Shown here: positions 35,536 to 45,458 of the stretch, one piece after another | Numbering within the stretch: the first letter of the stretch is position 1 | Layout: the number at the start of each line of letters is the position of its first letter | NCBI RefSeq assembly: GCF_019455385.1 | Contig: NZ_JACOFR010000009.1 | Coordinates: 62,001 to 126,000 of the forward strand | From: Bradyrhizobium sp. BR 10289 | GTDB lineage: Bacteria > Pseudomonadota > Alphaproteobacteria > Rhizobiales > Xanthobacteraceae | Length of the DNA: 64,000 nucleotides | Reading direction: 5' to 3' | Translations under genes and position numbers: made by a program | Notes under the pieces: model-generated | The model's input: the letters and a program-made list of their open reading frames with translations, nothing else | Told to the model about the DNA's origin: nothing | Database searches by the model: none

Positions 35536-35649
35536 TCTTCTTTACGTCGCTGTTTATATATATTAATCCTCTGCCAACAACAACCGGCTCTGGTGGCGAT
35601 CAGCGGCTGCTTCGGCGCGCGTCTCCGGGCCCTTTCACGAGGAAGCCCG

Positions 35650-36552
35650 ATGTCCGATTTTCCGGTGGTCGCGTTGCGCAGCGTCGAGATCGCGACGCCG
35701 CATCTCGGCGCCTCCACGGATTTCTATCGGAAGGTCTGGGGGCTCGACTTTGCCGCGGAAGCCGACGGCACCATCTATCTGGCGGCGACCGGAGCGGACT
35801 TCCACGTCATCGAATTGACGCAAGGGGACCGCGCCGCGCTGCGCAAGATCAGTTTTCGCGTGCGCTCGCGCGAAGACCTCGACCGCCTGTTCGCGCGTGC
35901 GTGCGAGGCGGGTTGTGAGATCATCTCCCCGCCCGGCGCGGCGCATGCACCCTCAGGCGGCGAGCACTTCGTGGTCCGCGAGCCGCAAGGCTGCTGCATC
36001 GAGTTCGTCCACGGCGACCGCACCAAGACCGCGCGCGTCCTGGCTGATCGTCCCGAACGGCTCGCCCATGTCAACATCAACAGCGCCGATATCGAGAAGC
36101 TCTCGAAATTCTACCAGCAGGTGCTCGGCTTTCGCCTGACCGATCGCTCGAAGCTGATGGCTTTCCTGTGCTGCAACAGCGACCACCATGCTGTCGTGCT
36201 TGCGGAAGCACCGGTGAACGGGCTCAACCACATCGCCTTCCTGATGCCTGACCTGGAATCGGTGATGCGCGGCTCGGGCCGCATGGTCGACCATGGCTTC
36301 CCGATCGGCTGGGGCGTCGGCCGCCACGGCCCCGGAGACAACGTGTTCGCCTATTTCGTCGACCCCTCGGGGATCGTCATCGAATACACCGCCGAAGTCC
36401 TTCAGGTCGACGACTTCTATCGCGCCAAGGGACCGTCGGAATGGGTCTGGCCACCCGGGCGCAGCGACCAATGGGGCATCGCGCCGCCGAAGAGCGAAGC
36501 CTGCAAGACCGCGCAGCTCTCCGTCTTGTTCGACACGGCGCGCTGCGCATGA
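35650..36552 (+). CDS. Extradiol-type (VOC) ring-cleavage dioxygenase
   Basis: 300 residues, two vicinal-oxygen-chelate modules as in catechol 2,3-dioxygenases. The C-terminal module has metal ligand candidates His (LAHVNINSADI), His (GLNHIAFLMPDL) and Glu (GIVIEYTAEV). It probably cleaves a catechol product of the adjacent hydroxylase. ATG 35650 follows AGGAAG; the frame extends upstream without similarity. The next gene overlaps its stop (ATGA at 36549). Confidence 0.87.
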   Translation: MSDFPVVALRSVEIATPHLGASTDFYRKVWGLDFAAEADGTIYLAATGADFHVIELTQGDRAALRKISFRVRSREDLDRLFARACEAGCEIISPPGAAHAPSGGEHFVVREPQGCCIEFVHGDRTKTARVLADRPERLAHVNINSADIEKLSKFYQQVLGFRLTDRSKLMAFLCCNSDHHAVVLAEAPVNGLNHIAFLMPDLESVMRGSGRMVDHGFPIGWGVGRHGPGDNVFAYFVDPSGIVIEYTAEVLQVDDFYRAKGPSEWVWPPGRSDQWGIAPPKSEACKTAQLSVLFDTARCA

Positions 36553-38156
36553 CGATGTCCTGCGCTCCCACACATCACGACGTCCTCGTCGTCGGCTTCG
36601 GACCGACCGGCGCCGTCGCAGCAGGCCTGCTCGGCCGCCTCGGCCATCGCGTGCTCGTCGTCGACCGTCTCAACGGCATCTACGACAAGCCGCGCGCGAT
36701 CGCGCTCGACCACGAGATATTTCGTCACTTCGACAACATGGGATTGGCCGAGGCCATCGCGCCGCACGTCGAGCCGTTCTCTGCATCGGAGCATTTTGGC
36801 GTCGATGGCCAGCTGATCCGGCGCGTCCATATGGTCGCTGAACCCTATCCTCTCGGTTACACGCCGAGCATGGTGTTCAGCCAGCCGCCGGTCGAAGCAG
36901 TGCTGCGCGGTCACGCCCTGAGCTTTCCGAGCGTCCGCGCCGCTCTCGGCGTCGAGTTGGTCGATTTCGTGCAGCGATCCGACCGTGTCGAGGCAACGCT
37001 GCGGAACGCCGACGGGCACTTGCAGAAGATGACGGCGCGCTACGTCCTCGGCTGCGACGGCGCCTCGAGCACGGTGCGCCAGATCGGACGGATCGCGCTC
37101 GAAGACCTGATCTTCGACGAGCCCTGGCTGGTGGTCGACGTGCGCGTCAATCAGGAGGCTCTGGCCAAGCTGCCGCCAAACTCGGCGCAGTTCTGCAATC
37201 CGGCGCGGCCTGTCAGCTTCCTGATCGGCCCCGGCAATCATCGGCGCTGGGAAATCATGTTGCTGCCGGGCGAGGATGCCAGGCAGATGGAGCGGCCGGA
37301 GAATGTCTGGTCGCTACTATCACCGTGGCTGATGCCGGACGACGGCGAACTGTGGCGGGCGGCCTCCTATCGCTTCCACGCGCTGGTGGCGGCCAACTGG
37401 CGCAACTGGCGCATCGTGATCGCCGGCGATGCCGCGCATCAGCAGCCCCCCTTCATCGGCCAGGGCATGTGCCAGGGCCTGCGCGATGCGACAAACCTCG
37501 TCTGGAAGCTCGACCGCGTGCTCAAAGGCACCTCGCCGGAGACGTTGCTCGACAGCTACACGGCCGAGCGCAAGCAGCACGTGATCGAGCTGACCGGCAA
37601 GATCAAAGCGATCGGCCAGTCGATCTGCGAGCGTGATCCGGCGGCCGCGCGGCGCCGCGACGCGCAGATCCTCGATCAAGGCGGCGGCAAGCCGCTGGAA
37701 ATAACTAGGCAGGAGATCATCCCGCCGCTGCGCATGGGCTTCCTGGCGGAATACGTCGGAGCCGCGCGGGGCACCCTGTTTCCGCAACCGATGGTCCTGC
37801 ATGGCGGCCTTCCCTGCCTGCTCGACAAAATCACCGGACCCGGTTTGCGCGTTGTGCTCGACGGCCGCCGCAGCGATCTATCCTCTCTGATGGCGCTCTG
37901 CGCCGCGCATCCCGAACTCGCTACAACGGCCATCGCGCCTTCCGGCACCGGGGCCTCCGGCGTGCTCGAAGAGACCGACGGCGTGCTGGCCGGCTGGTTC
38001 GACCGGTACGGCGTTGCCGCCGCAATCGTGCGGCCGGATCATTACGTGTTCGGGACGGCACAGGATGCCGCAGAACTCGACGATCTCTTGCGCGACCTCA
38101 ACGCGCGCCTGCACGACCAACCCGATCCGAATTTCAGAATGGAGAACACAGCATGA
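36549..38156 (+). CDS. FAD-dependent aromatic hydroxylase (MhpA/PheA type)
   Basis: 535 residues. The N-terminal dinucleotide-binding loop VVGFGPTGAVAAGLLGRLG is followed by VLGCDGASSTVR (the DG motif) and GDAAHQQPPFIGQGMCQGLRDATNLVWKL (the GD motif binding the FAD ribityl chain). This is the group A flavin monooxygenase layout of MhpA-like 3-(3-hydroxyphenyl)propionate hydroxylases. It hydroxylates a phenolic acid using NAD(P)H and oxygen. Start and stop both overlap neighbours by four bases, so it is translated in one block with them. Confidence 0.92.
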   Translation: MTMSCAPTHHDVLVVGFGPTGAVAAGLLGRLGHRVLVVDRLNGIYDKPRAIALDHEIFRHFDNMGLAEAIAPHVEPFSASEHFGVDGQLIRRVHMVAEPYPLGYTPSMVFSQPPVEAVLRGHALSFPSVRAALGVELVDFVQRSDRVEATLRNADGHLQKMTARYVLGCDGASSTVRQIGRIALEDLIFDEPWLVVDVRVNQEALAKLPPNSAQFCNPARPVSFLIGPGNHRRWEIMLLPGEDARQMERPENVWSLLSPWLMPDDGELWRAASYRFHALVAANWRNWRIVIAGDAAHQQPPFIGQGMCQGLRDATNLVWKLDRVLKGTSPETLLDSYTAERKQHVIELTGKIKAIGQSICERDPAAARRRDAQILDQGGGKPLEITRQEIIPPLRMGFLAEYVGAARGTLFPQPMVLHGGLPCLLDKITGPGLRVVLDGRRSDLSSLMALCAAHPELATTAIAPSGTGASGVLEETDGVLAGWFDRYGVAAAIVRPDHYVFGTAQDAAELDDLLRDLNARLHDQPDPNFRMENTA

Positions 38157-39001
38157 AGCTCGCAACCGTTGCTATCGATGGCCGCACGACGTGGGGTCTC
38201 GTCGAGGGCGACAATTTCATTGACGTCGGTGCCGTGCTCGCCAGCCGTTATGCCGATCTCAGGGCCGCCATCGCAGGTACCCTCGCAGGCGTCGCGGATG
38301 CGAAGTCCGGGGCAGCCGCCATGCCGATTGCGAAGCTCACCTTCCTGCCCGTCATTCCGAACCCGGACAAGATCCTGTGCGTGGGCCTCAACTACGAGAC
38401 GCACCGGAAGGAAACCGGGCGCAGCGAGGTCGAGCATCCCACCATCTTCTCACGCTACGCCAACAGCCAGACCGGCCATCTGAAGCCGATCGTCCGGCCG
38501 CGCGTCTCGACCGACCTCGACTTCGAGGGCGAGCTCGCGGTCGTTATCGGCAAGGCCGGACGTTACATCTCGCGCAGCGAGGCGATGAGCCATGTCGCCG
38601 GTTATGCCTGCTACAACGATGGCAGCGTCCGCGATTTCCAGCGCCACACCCATCAATTCACGCCGGGAAAGAATTTTCCCGATACCGGGGCGTTCGGACC
38701 GTGGATGATGACGCCGGACGAGCTCGGCGAACTGGCCGAGCTCAAGCTCACCACCCGCCTCAACGGCGAGGTCGTGCAGGAAGCCCAGATCAAGCACATG
38801 ATCTTCGATATCCCGCGGCAGATCGAATATTGCTCGACCTTCACCCGGCTCGAGCCGGGTGACGTGATCGTCAGCGGCACGCCTGGTGGAGTCGGCGCCC
38901 GGCGCAACCCGCCGCTCTGGATGAAGCCCGGCGACATCGTCGAGGTCGAGGTCGAGAAGCTCGCGATCCTGCGCAATCCGGTCGCCGACGAGGCGACGTG
39001 A
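38153..39001 (+). CDS. Fumarylacetoacetate hydrolase family protein
   Basis: 282 residues with an FAH catalytic domain. KILCVGLNYETHRKETGR, DLDFEGELAVVIGK (metal-binding Glu residues) and VSGTPGGVGARRNPPLWMKPGD are all present. The family cleaves or decarboxylates ring-fission products and the aldo-keto compounds that follow. Here it probably acts on the product of the dioxygenase. ATGA overlap with the hydroxylase stop. Confidence 0.92.
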   Translation: MKLATVAIDGRTTWGLVEGDNFIDVGAVLASRYADLRAAIAGTLAGVADAKSGAAAMPIAKLTFLPVIPNPDKILCVGLNYETHRKETGRSEVEHPTIFSRYANSQTGHLKPIVRPRVSTDLDFEGELAVVIGKAGRYISRSEAMSHVAGYACYNDGSVRDFQRHTHQFTPGKNFPDTGAFGPWMMTPDELGELAELKLTTRLNGEVVQEAQIKHMIFDIPRQIEYCSTFTRLEPGDVIVSGTPGGVGARRNPPLWMKPGDIVEVEVEKLAILRNPVADEAT

Positions 39002-39114
39002 GCGATCCGCTCGGCAGATCCCTACGCCCCGGCGGCGGCGAGACTTACCTCGCGCCTCCGCCGGGCCGACGTGCCTGATTGAGACGACAAGCAAAAACCA
39101 AAGAGGGGAAACGC

Positions 39115-40440
39115 ATGAGCAACACCGCAGAGGTCATCACCGGAACGACGGACCGCGCCGAACCGGCGCCGATCACCCCCGCCTTCCGCAAGCTCGTGGT
39201 CGCGTCCTCGCTCGGATCGGTAATCGAACACTATGATTTCTTCATCTACGCCTTCACCGCGCCCGTGGTGTTCGATCGTTTCTTCTTCCCCAAGATGGAT
39301 TCGACCGCGAGCATGCTGGCGGTGTACGCGACGTTCGCAGTCGGTTTCGTCGCCAGGCCGCTCGGCGGCATGGTGTTCGGCCATTACGGCGACCAGCTCG
39401 GTCGCAAGGCGATGCTGACGATCACCTTCGTGCTGATGGGCGTCACGAGCTTCCTGATCGGCTGTCTGCCGAGCTATGATTCGATCGGACTTTTGGCGCC
39501 GATCGCACTGGTCGCGCTGCGCTTCGCGCAGGGCTTTGCCTTCGGCGGCGAATATATGAACGCGGTGTCGCTGACGCTGGAGAATGCGCCCTCGGCAAGG
39601 CGCGGCTTCTTCGCCTCCTTCGTCAACGCCTCGGGCCCGATCGGCGTGATCCTCGCTTCGGGTTTCATCGCGCTGCTCGGCTTCGTCTCGGCCCCGCAGG
39701 ATTTCGCCCAATGGGTCTGGCGCGTGCCCTTCGTGCTGAGTCTCGTGCTGGTGGTGCTCGGCACCTACATCCGCCTCCAGGTCGACGAATCGGCATTGTT
39801 TAAGATGGTACAGGCTTCGGCCGCGCGGCCGAAGGCACCCCTGCTGGCAGTGGTGCGGTCGTGGAAAAAATCGGTGCTGTTCGGCTGTCTCGCCAACATG
39901 GCGCACAGCACGTTCCAGTACATGAGCACGGTTTTCGTGCTCGGCTATGCGGTCAGGACGCTCGGCATGGCGCAATCCAACGTCACCTTCGGCACCATGG
40001 TCGCCAACGTGCTGGAGATGTGCATGGTGCCGCTGATCGCGAGCTACTCGGACCGCTTCGGCCGGCGACCCTTCATTGCACTCGGCATTCTGCTGGCCGC
40101 CGCCTGGTATCCGATCGACTTCCAGCTGGTCGCGAGCAAGGATCCGACACTGCTGATCACTGGCCTCATCGTCTCGATCGGGATCATCCACGCGCTGATG
40201 TTCGCGCCGGAAGCGGCCTTTACGGCGGAGCTGTTTCCGACCGAAGTCCGTGTCAGCGGCTCCTCGCTCGGCAAGCAGCTCGGCATCATCCTGGGCGGCG
40301 GCATCGCGCCCCTGGTCGGCACCGCCCTGATGGGATCGAGCGGCAGCTTCACCCCGGTGATCCTGTATTTCGAGGCGATCGCGGCCTGCGCCTTCATCGG
40401 CATCCTGCTCGCACCGGAAAGCGCGAAACGCGCCCTGTAG
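39115..40440 (+). CDS. MFS transporter, MHS (metabolite:H+ symport) family
   Basis: 441 residues, about twelve membrane helices. SSLGSVIEHYDFFIYAF and FGHYGDQLGRKAMLTITFVLMG are typical of MHS proteins such as ShiA, PcaK-like and ProP relatives. GGEYMNAVSLTLENAP matches the family GGE motif. It likely imports the aromatic acid degraded by the preceding enzymes. ATG 39115 has GAGGGG upstream. Last gene of the operon. Confidence 0.9.
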   Translation: MSNTAEVITGTTDRAEPAPITPAFRKLVVASSLGSVIEHYDFFIYAFTAPVVFDRFFFPKMDSTASMLAVYATFAVGFVARPLGGMVFGHYGDQLGRKAMLTITFVLMGVTSFLIGCLPSYDSIGLLAPIALVALRFAQGFAFGGEYMNAVSLTLENAPSARRGFFASFVNASGPIGVILASGFIALLGFVSAPQDFAQWVWRVPFVLSLVLVVLGTYIRLQVDESALFKMVQASAARPKAPLLAVVRSWKKSVLFGCLANMAHSTFQYMSTVFVLGYAVRTLGMAQSNVTFGTMVANVLEMCMVPLIASYSDRFGRRPFIALGILLAAAWYPIDFQLVASKDPTLLITGLIVSIGIIHALMFAPEAAFTAELFPTEVRVSGSSLGKQLGIILGGGIAPLVGTALMGSSGSFTPVILYFEAIAACAFIGILLAPESAKRAL

Positions 40441-40622
40441 GCGACCCGCCGGCGGTCGCGACCGACATGCTCGCCGACGAGCAGGACGCCTGATGGCAGC
40501 GAGGCCACCATCCCTGTCGACAAGGATGCTTGGCTGAGATTGGCTGACGTTTGGATGTAGCTCGCGTCAGCAGCCGATAGACGCGGCACCCGTCCGATCC
40601 TTGGAACGTCAGCCGAAAGCGC

Positions 40623-42593
40623 TCATTCCCGTGTCAGCGCCGCCACCGGGTCGAGCCGCGAGGCGTTGCGCGCGGGCATGTAGCCGAAGGCAACGCCGAT
40701 CGCGGTCGAGGATGCCACCGCGATGACAATCGCCGTCGTCGAGTAGATCAGCTGGAAGCCGACATCGAAGGCGTTGAAGATGGCGCCGAAACTCAGCGCA
40801 AAGCCGATCCCGAGCGAGCCGCCGATCAGGCAGACCAGCACCGCCTCGATCAGGAATTGCTGGAGGATGTCGGACTGACGCGCGCCGACCGCCATGCGCA
40901 CGCCGATCTCGGCGATACGCTCGGAGACGGACACCAGCATGATGTTCATCACACCGATGCCACCGACGATCAGGGAGATCACGGCAATGGCGGCGACCAG
41001 CAGCGTCAGGATCTGCGCGGTACTCTGGATGGTGCGGCGGATATCGTCGGTGTTGAGGATGAAGAAGTCCTTCGTGCGGTGACGTTCCGTCAGGAGGCGG
41101 GTGACGGCCTGCTCGGCCACACTGGTCGATATCGTATCGACGACGCGGACGCTAATACTGCGCAGCGAGGGATCGCCGAGAAAACGCGCCTGCACCGTGG
41201 TGTAGGGCAGATAGACGGTGGGGCTTGCACTCGAACCAAAGCCGCTGGTTTGCTGGCGGGTGACGCCGACGATACGGCACGGCACTTTCCCGACCAGGAA
41301 GACCCTTCCGATCGGGCTCGACGTGCGATCGGGAAATAGCGTCTTGCGTGCGTTGTCGTCGATCACCGCATCCTGTGCATAGCTGCGCACGCTGTCAGCG
41401 TCGAAGAAGCTGCCCTCAGCCAGCTGAGTACCCTTGACCTGGAAATAGGACTCGCCGACGCCGCTGACCTGCGCGCTGGCCTCGATCGCGCTAAAGCGCA
41501 CCGTGCTCGTGGTCGATACCGTCGGTGTCACCGCAGCGACATAGGATTCCTGCCCCAGCGCCCGCGCATCGGCCAGCACCAGCGTCTTGATCTTGGCCGA
41601 GCGGGTGTCACCGAAATCCTTGCCCGGAAAGATCTCCAGCGTGTTGGTGCCGAGGCTGTTGATGTTGGCGAGCACCCGCTCCTGCGAGCCCGAGCCTAGT
41701 GCCACCACGCAGACCACAGACGCGACACCTATGATGATGCCGAGCATGGTCAAAAACGCACGCAGCCGATGCGCATTCATGGACAGAAGCGCCATGCGCA
41801 GCGTTTCCTCGAAGCGGCCCAGCGCCGCTCGCCAGTCCGACGTCACCGACGCCAAGGTCTCCACTGACGCCGGAGCATGAGCTGAGGTAACGTCGGAACG
41901 ATCACGCGGGTTGGGCTGATCGGAGCACACCTTGCCGTCGCGCAGCTCTATGATACGCTTGGCGCGGCGGGCTACCGCCATGTCATGGGTCACGATGATC
42001 ACCGTGCGGCCTTCGGCGTGGATCTCGTCGAGGATGCGCAACACCTCCTCGCCGCTCCGGCTGTCGAGCGCACCGGTCGGCTCGTCGGCGAGGATCACAT
42101 TGGCGTCGTTGATCAGAGCGCGCGCGATCGAGACACGCTGCTGCTGGCCGCCCGAGAGCTGCCCTGGCGTATGCTCGAGCCGGTTCTCCATGCCGAGACG
42201 GCCAAGCAGGCGCGCCGCCCGGTCCCGCCGGTCGGAGGCGCTGCGGCCGGCATAGATCGCAGGCATCTCGACATTGCCGACCGCGGTGAGCTCGGCGAGC
42301 AGATGATAGCGTTGGAAGATGAATCCGAAGTGCTCCCGCCTGAGTGCCGCGAGTTCGTCCATGTCGAGCGAGCCGACGTCGCGGCCGGCGATCCGGTAAT
42401 GTCCGGAGGTTGGACGGTCGAGGCAGCCGAGGATATTCATCAGCGTCGACTTGCCCGAGCCTGAGGTGCCGACGATCGCGACCATTTCGCCGGCCGCGAT
42501 CCGGATGTCGACGCGGTCGAGCGCCACCACGGTAGCCTCTCCGGAGACGTAGGCGCGGCTGACCCCGTCGAGAACGATCAATGGCTCGGTCAT
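40623..42593 (-). CDS. macB: MacB-type ABC exporter (ATPase-permease fusion)
   Basis: 656 residues. The ATPase domain has Walker A GTSGSGKS, signature LSGGQQQRVSIARAL and Walker B VILADEP. It is followed by a permease with one helix near residue 280, a periplasmic MacB domain and three C-terminal helices (LTLLVAAIAVISLIVGGIGVMNIMLVSV). It powers a tripartite efflux pump with MacA and an outer membrane channel. Starts just after the macA stop. Confidence 0.94.
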   Translation of the reverse strand: MTEPLIVLDGVSRAYVSGEATVVALDRVDIRIAAGEMVAIVGTSGSGKSTLMNILGCLDRPTSGHYRIAGRDVGSLDMDELAALRREHFGFIFQRYHLLAELTAVGNVEMPAIYAGRSASDRRDRAARLLGRLGMENRLEHTPGQLSGGQQQRVSIARALINDANVILADEPTGALDSRSGEEVLRILDEIHAEGRTVIIVTHDMAVARRAKRIIELRDGKVCSDQPNPRDRSDVTSAHAPASVETLASVTSDWRAALGRFEETLRMALLSMNAHRLRAFLTMLGIIIGVASVVCVVALGSGSQERVLANINSLGTNTLEIFPGKDFGDTRSAKIKTLVLADARALGQESYVAAVTPTVSTTSTVRFSAIEASAQVSGVGESYFQVKGTQLAEGSFFDADSVRSYAQDAVIDDNARKTLFPDRTSSPIGRVFLVGKVPCRIVGVTRQQTSGFGSSASPTVYLPYTTVQARFLGDPSLRSISVRVVDTISTSVAEQAVTRLLTERHRTKDFFILNTDDIRRTIQSTAQILTLLVAAIAVISLIVGGIGVMNIMLVSVSERIAEIGVRMAVGARQSDILQQFLIEAVLVCLIGGSLGIGFALSFGAIFNAFDVGFQLIYSTTAIVIAVASSTAIGVAFGYMPARNASRLDPVAALTRE

Positions 42594-42594
42594 C

Positions 42595-43908
42595 TCACAT
42601 CCCCGGCGGCGGCAGCGCCGATTTTCCCTGTGAAACGTCGTTGCCGTTGATCACCACGCGCTCGCCGGCGGAGAGGCCGCTGCGGATCTCCGTCAGGATC
42701 TTGTTGCTGAGGCCGACCTTTACCGTCCGCGTGACGACGGAGCCCGACGATTCAACCACCCTCACCTTGGCGCTGCCGTCCGCGGCCGTCTCGCCGAGTG
42801 CGGCGACGGGAACGGTCAAGACGTTGTGCGCCCGGCCGAGCACGACATGCACCTCGGCGGTCATGTAGGTCCGCAAATCGCCCTCCGGATTCGGCACGTT
42901 GAAGATGCCGTTGTAGTAGATCGCCGACGAGGTCGACGACGAGGACGAGCTGCTGCTCGAGGACGTCGTGGTCGTCGAGGTAAAACTGCTGTCGGTCTTG
43001 ATCGATTCCGGCGCAGGCTCGATGGATTCGAGCTTGGCTTCATAACGGCGCGCGGGATCGCCGAGGATGGTGAAGTAGACTTGCTGGCCGGGCCGGCACC
43101 GCACTACGTCCGCTTCGGAGATCTCCGCACGAATAGTCATGGTATCGAGCTGGCCGATCACGACGATGGTCGGCGCCGACTGCACCGCATTCACCGTCTG
43201 GCCTTCCTGGGTCACGATGGAGAGAACTGTGCCATTGATCGGTGCGATGATGCGGGTGTAGCCGAGATTGACCCGGGCAGTCTCGACCGCGACTTCCGCC
43301 TCGACGATCTGGGCGTCGAGCTGGGCGATCTGGGCCTTGGTGGTCTTGACGTTGGCTTCGGCGGAATCATAGTCCGCCCGCGACGACGCCTTCTGCGCTA
43401 GCGTGGTCTGCTGGCGCGCAAAGCTCGCTTCGGCGAGTGCGAGGCTCGCTTCCTTCTCATCTCGTTGAGCGCGGGTGTTCTGGAGCGCCGCCTGGTTGGT
43501 CCGCAGCGTGTTCTGCTGGGTCAGGGAGTCGATCTCGGCAATCAGATCGCCCGCCCTCACCGTCTGGCCGAGCGCAACCTTCAGCGACACCAGGCGGCCC
43601 GAGGCCTGCGCGCCGAGCGCCACCAGCTTGACCGGCTTCAGCGTGCCGGTCGCCAGCACGGTCTGCTCGATGTCGCCAAGCGTGACGGGCGCCGTCGCCA
43701 GATTGGCGTTCGACTGCGGGAGCAGCAAGAGCTTTGCGCCCCAACCGACCAGCGCCAGCACCAGGATGGCGGCGAAGATGCGCATGCGCCGAGGCGACGA
43801 TTTTTGCCGCGATGGCGCGCTTGGCTGTGGCGCATGACTGGCCGGTCGCGGCACGGCGTCCGTCCGCGACTTGCGATCCCGCCCCTTGATTTCCACGACA
43901 TCGTTCAT
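42595..43908 (-). CDS. macA: MacA-type periplasmic adaptor protein
   Basis: 437 residues from ATG 43908; an extension of the frame into the outer membrane factor gene is rejected. A single N-terminal helix (RIFAAILVLALVGWGAKLLLL, residues 43-63) anchors it. The lipoyl and coiled-coil hairpin domains follow, then the beta-barrel. An unusual run of Ser and Thr with very few other residues lies at about residues 290-320 in the barrel. It links MacB to the outer membrane channel. Confidence 0.92.
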   Translation of the reverse strand: MNDVVEIKGRDRKSRTDAVPRPASHAPQPSAPSRQKSSPRRMRIFAAILVLALVGWGAKLLLLPQSNANLATAPVTLGDIEQTVLATGTLKPVKLVALGAQASGRLVSLKVALGQTVRAGDLIAEIDSLTQQNTLRTNQAALQNTRAQRDEKEASLALAEASFARQQTTLAQKASSRADYDSAEANVKTTKAQIAQLDAQIVEAEVAVETARVNLGYTRIIAPINGTVLSIVTQEGQTVNAVQSAPTIVVIGQLDTMTIRAEISEADVVRCRPGQQVYFTILGDPARRYEAKLESIEPAPESIKTDSSFTSTTTTSSSSSSSSSSTSSAIYYNGIFNVPNPEGDLRTYMTAEVHVVLGRAHNVLTVPVAALGETAADGSAKVRVVESSGSVVTRTVKVGLSNKILTEIRSGLSAGERVVINGNDVSQGKSALPPPGM

Positions 43909-43951
43909 GATCGCTCCGATCGATGCTGCCGTATCCGATTGCAACTCTGCA

Positions 43952-45436
43952 TCATTGTCCCGCGGCCAGATGTGGCCCCATCTCGGCGTCAACGACCTCA
44001 GGCCTACTGCTGTCAATCGCACCGTCCCAGCCGCCGCCGAGCGCCTTGCCGAGCGCGACGTAGTCCCGCGCCAAATTGGCCCGGCTCTCCAGCAACGAGT
44101 CTTCGGCCGAGAATTGCGAGCGCTCGGCGTCGAGCACGTCGAGGAAACTGCTGGACCCGCTTTCATAGAGCGAGCGCGACAGCCGCGCCGCCTCGCCATA
44201 TCGCGACGCGGATTCGGACAGGCTGCGGATCCTGATCCGCTCCTGGGCGAGCGAGACGATGGCGTTCTCGACATCCTCCAACGCCGTCAAGACGGCGCTG
44301 CGCCAGGCGATGTGGTACTCGTCGCGCTGGGCCTGCGCCACATCGACGGCGGCGCGCAGCTTGCCGCCATTGAAGATCGGCACGCTCAGCGAAGGGCCGA
44401 CCGACCACCCGATCGTGGAATTCTTGCCGAGATCGCCGAGCTTGAGCGCGGTGGTCGAGAGCGATCCGTTCAGGCTCACGTCGGGATACAGGGCGGCTTC
44501 GGCCTGCCCGATCTTGGCCGTGTACTGCGCGAGTTGGCGTTCGGCCTTGCGCACGTCCGGCCGCATCGACAGCAGATCCGCCGGGATTCCCTTCGGCAAC
44601 GGCAGGCGCGGCGCCGGTATTGCCGTCGCCCGCGCCATCCGCGAGACCAGCGCCGTCGGATCGCGCCCGAGCAACACACCGAGCCGATGCACCGCTTCCT
44701 TGTAGGAGGTCTCATAGGCCGGGATCGCGGCCTCGGTGTTGGCCGCCTGCGCGATGGCCTTGGCATTGTCGACGGGAGACGTCGAGCCAGCATCGAGCTT
44801 CTTTTGGGTCAGGGCTGCGGTCGCGCGTTGCGAGGCGGCGGTCCGCCGTGCCAGTAGCGCGCGGGCCCGATAGCCGCGGGCCTCGATGTAGTACGACGCG
44901 ACGTCGCCGACCAGGGTCAGCAAGGTCGCGCGCAGATCATCGTCCGACGCCTGCACATTGTAGGTCGCGCTCTCCACCGCACGCCGGTTCGCGCCGAACA
45001 GGTCGAGCTCCCAGGATGAATCGAAGCCGGCCTGAAACTGATTGTAGGTGGTGGCGCCGACGCCCTCCGTCGCGACGCCGGCGCTGCTGCGATTTGCGGT
45101 CGCAGATCCCGATCCGGAGACCTGCGGAAATAGCGCGCCGACCGACTGCCGCTGCAACGCGCGCGCCTCGCGGATGCGCGCCTTGGCGGCGGCGACGTCC
45201 AGATTGCCCTGGACCGCTTCTTCGATCAGATCGTTCAGCAAGGGATCGTCGAAGCGCCGCCACCATTGCGCAAGTTGCGCGGGGCTTTGTCGCGGCGGCT
45301 TGCCGGCGCCGTCGCTCCAATGCGTCGGCAGCGCGATCGTCGGGCTTATATAATCCGGGCCGACGGCGCAACCGGCGAGCGTCGACATGACAAGCGGAAA
45401 CGCCATGAAACCAGCCGCCCTGACGATGGCTCTCAT
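43952..45436 (-). CDS. NodT-family outer membrane efflux lipoprotein
   Basis: 494 residues. The signal peptide ends in the lipobox LAGC (MSTLAGCAVGPDY) and two repeats of the OEP fold follow (PAQLAQWWRRFDDPLLNDLIEEAV, then LPKGIPADLLSMRPDVRKAERQL). It is the outer membrane channel of the MacAB system. ATG 45436 is chosen because it precedes the signal sequence directly. Confidence 0.92.
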   Translation of the reverse strand: MRAIVRAAGFMAFPLVMSTLAGCAVGPDYISPTIALPTHWSDGAGKPPRQSPAQLAQWWRRFDDPLLNDLIEEAVQGNLDVAAAKARIREARALQRQSVGALFPQVSGSGSATANRSSAGVATEGVGATTYNQFQAGFDSSWELDLFGANRRAVESATYNVQASDDDLRATLLTLVGDVASYYIEARGYRARALLARRTAASQRATAALTQKKLDAGSTSPVDNAKAIAQAANTEAAIPAYETSYKEAVHRLGVLLGRDPTALVSRMARATAIPAPRLPLPKGIPADLLSMRPDVRKAERQLAQYTAKIGQAEAALYPDVSLNGSLSTTALKLGDLGKNSTIGWSVGPSLSVPIFNGGKLRAAVDVAQAQRDEYHIAWRSAVLTALEDVENAIVSLAQERIRIRSLSESASRYGEAARLSRSLYESGSSSFLDVLDAERSQFSAEDSLLESRANLARDYVALGKALGGGWDGAIDSSRPEVVDAEMGPHLAAGQ

Positions 45437-45458
45437 CTCAACCCGACAAATCGATCGA

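Noticed and set aside
39022..40191. 389-codon minus-strand frame opposite the MHS transporter
   Set aside because: Rich in His, Glu, Arg and Asp with no domain, while the plus strand shows a complete MFS protein.
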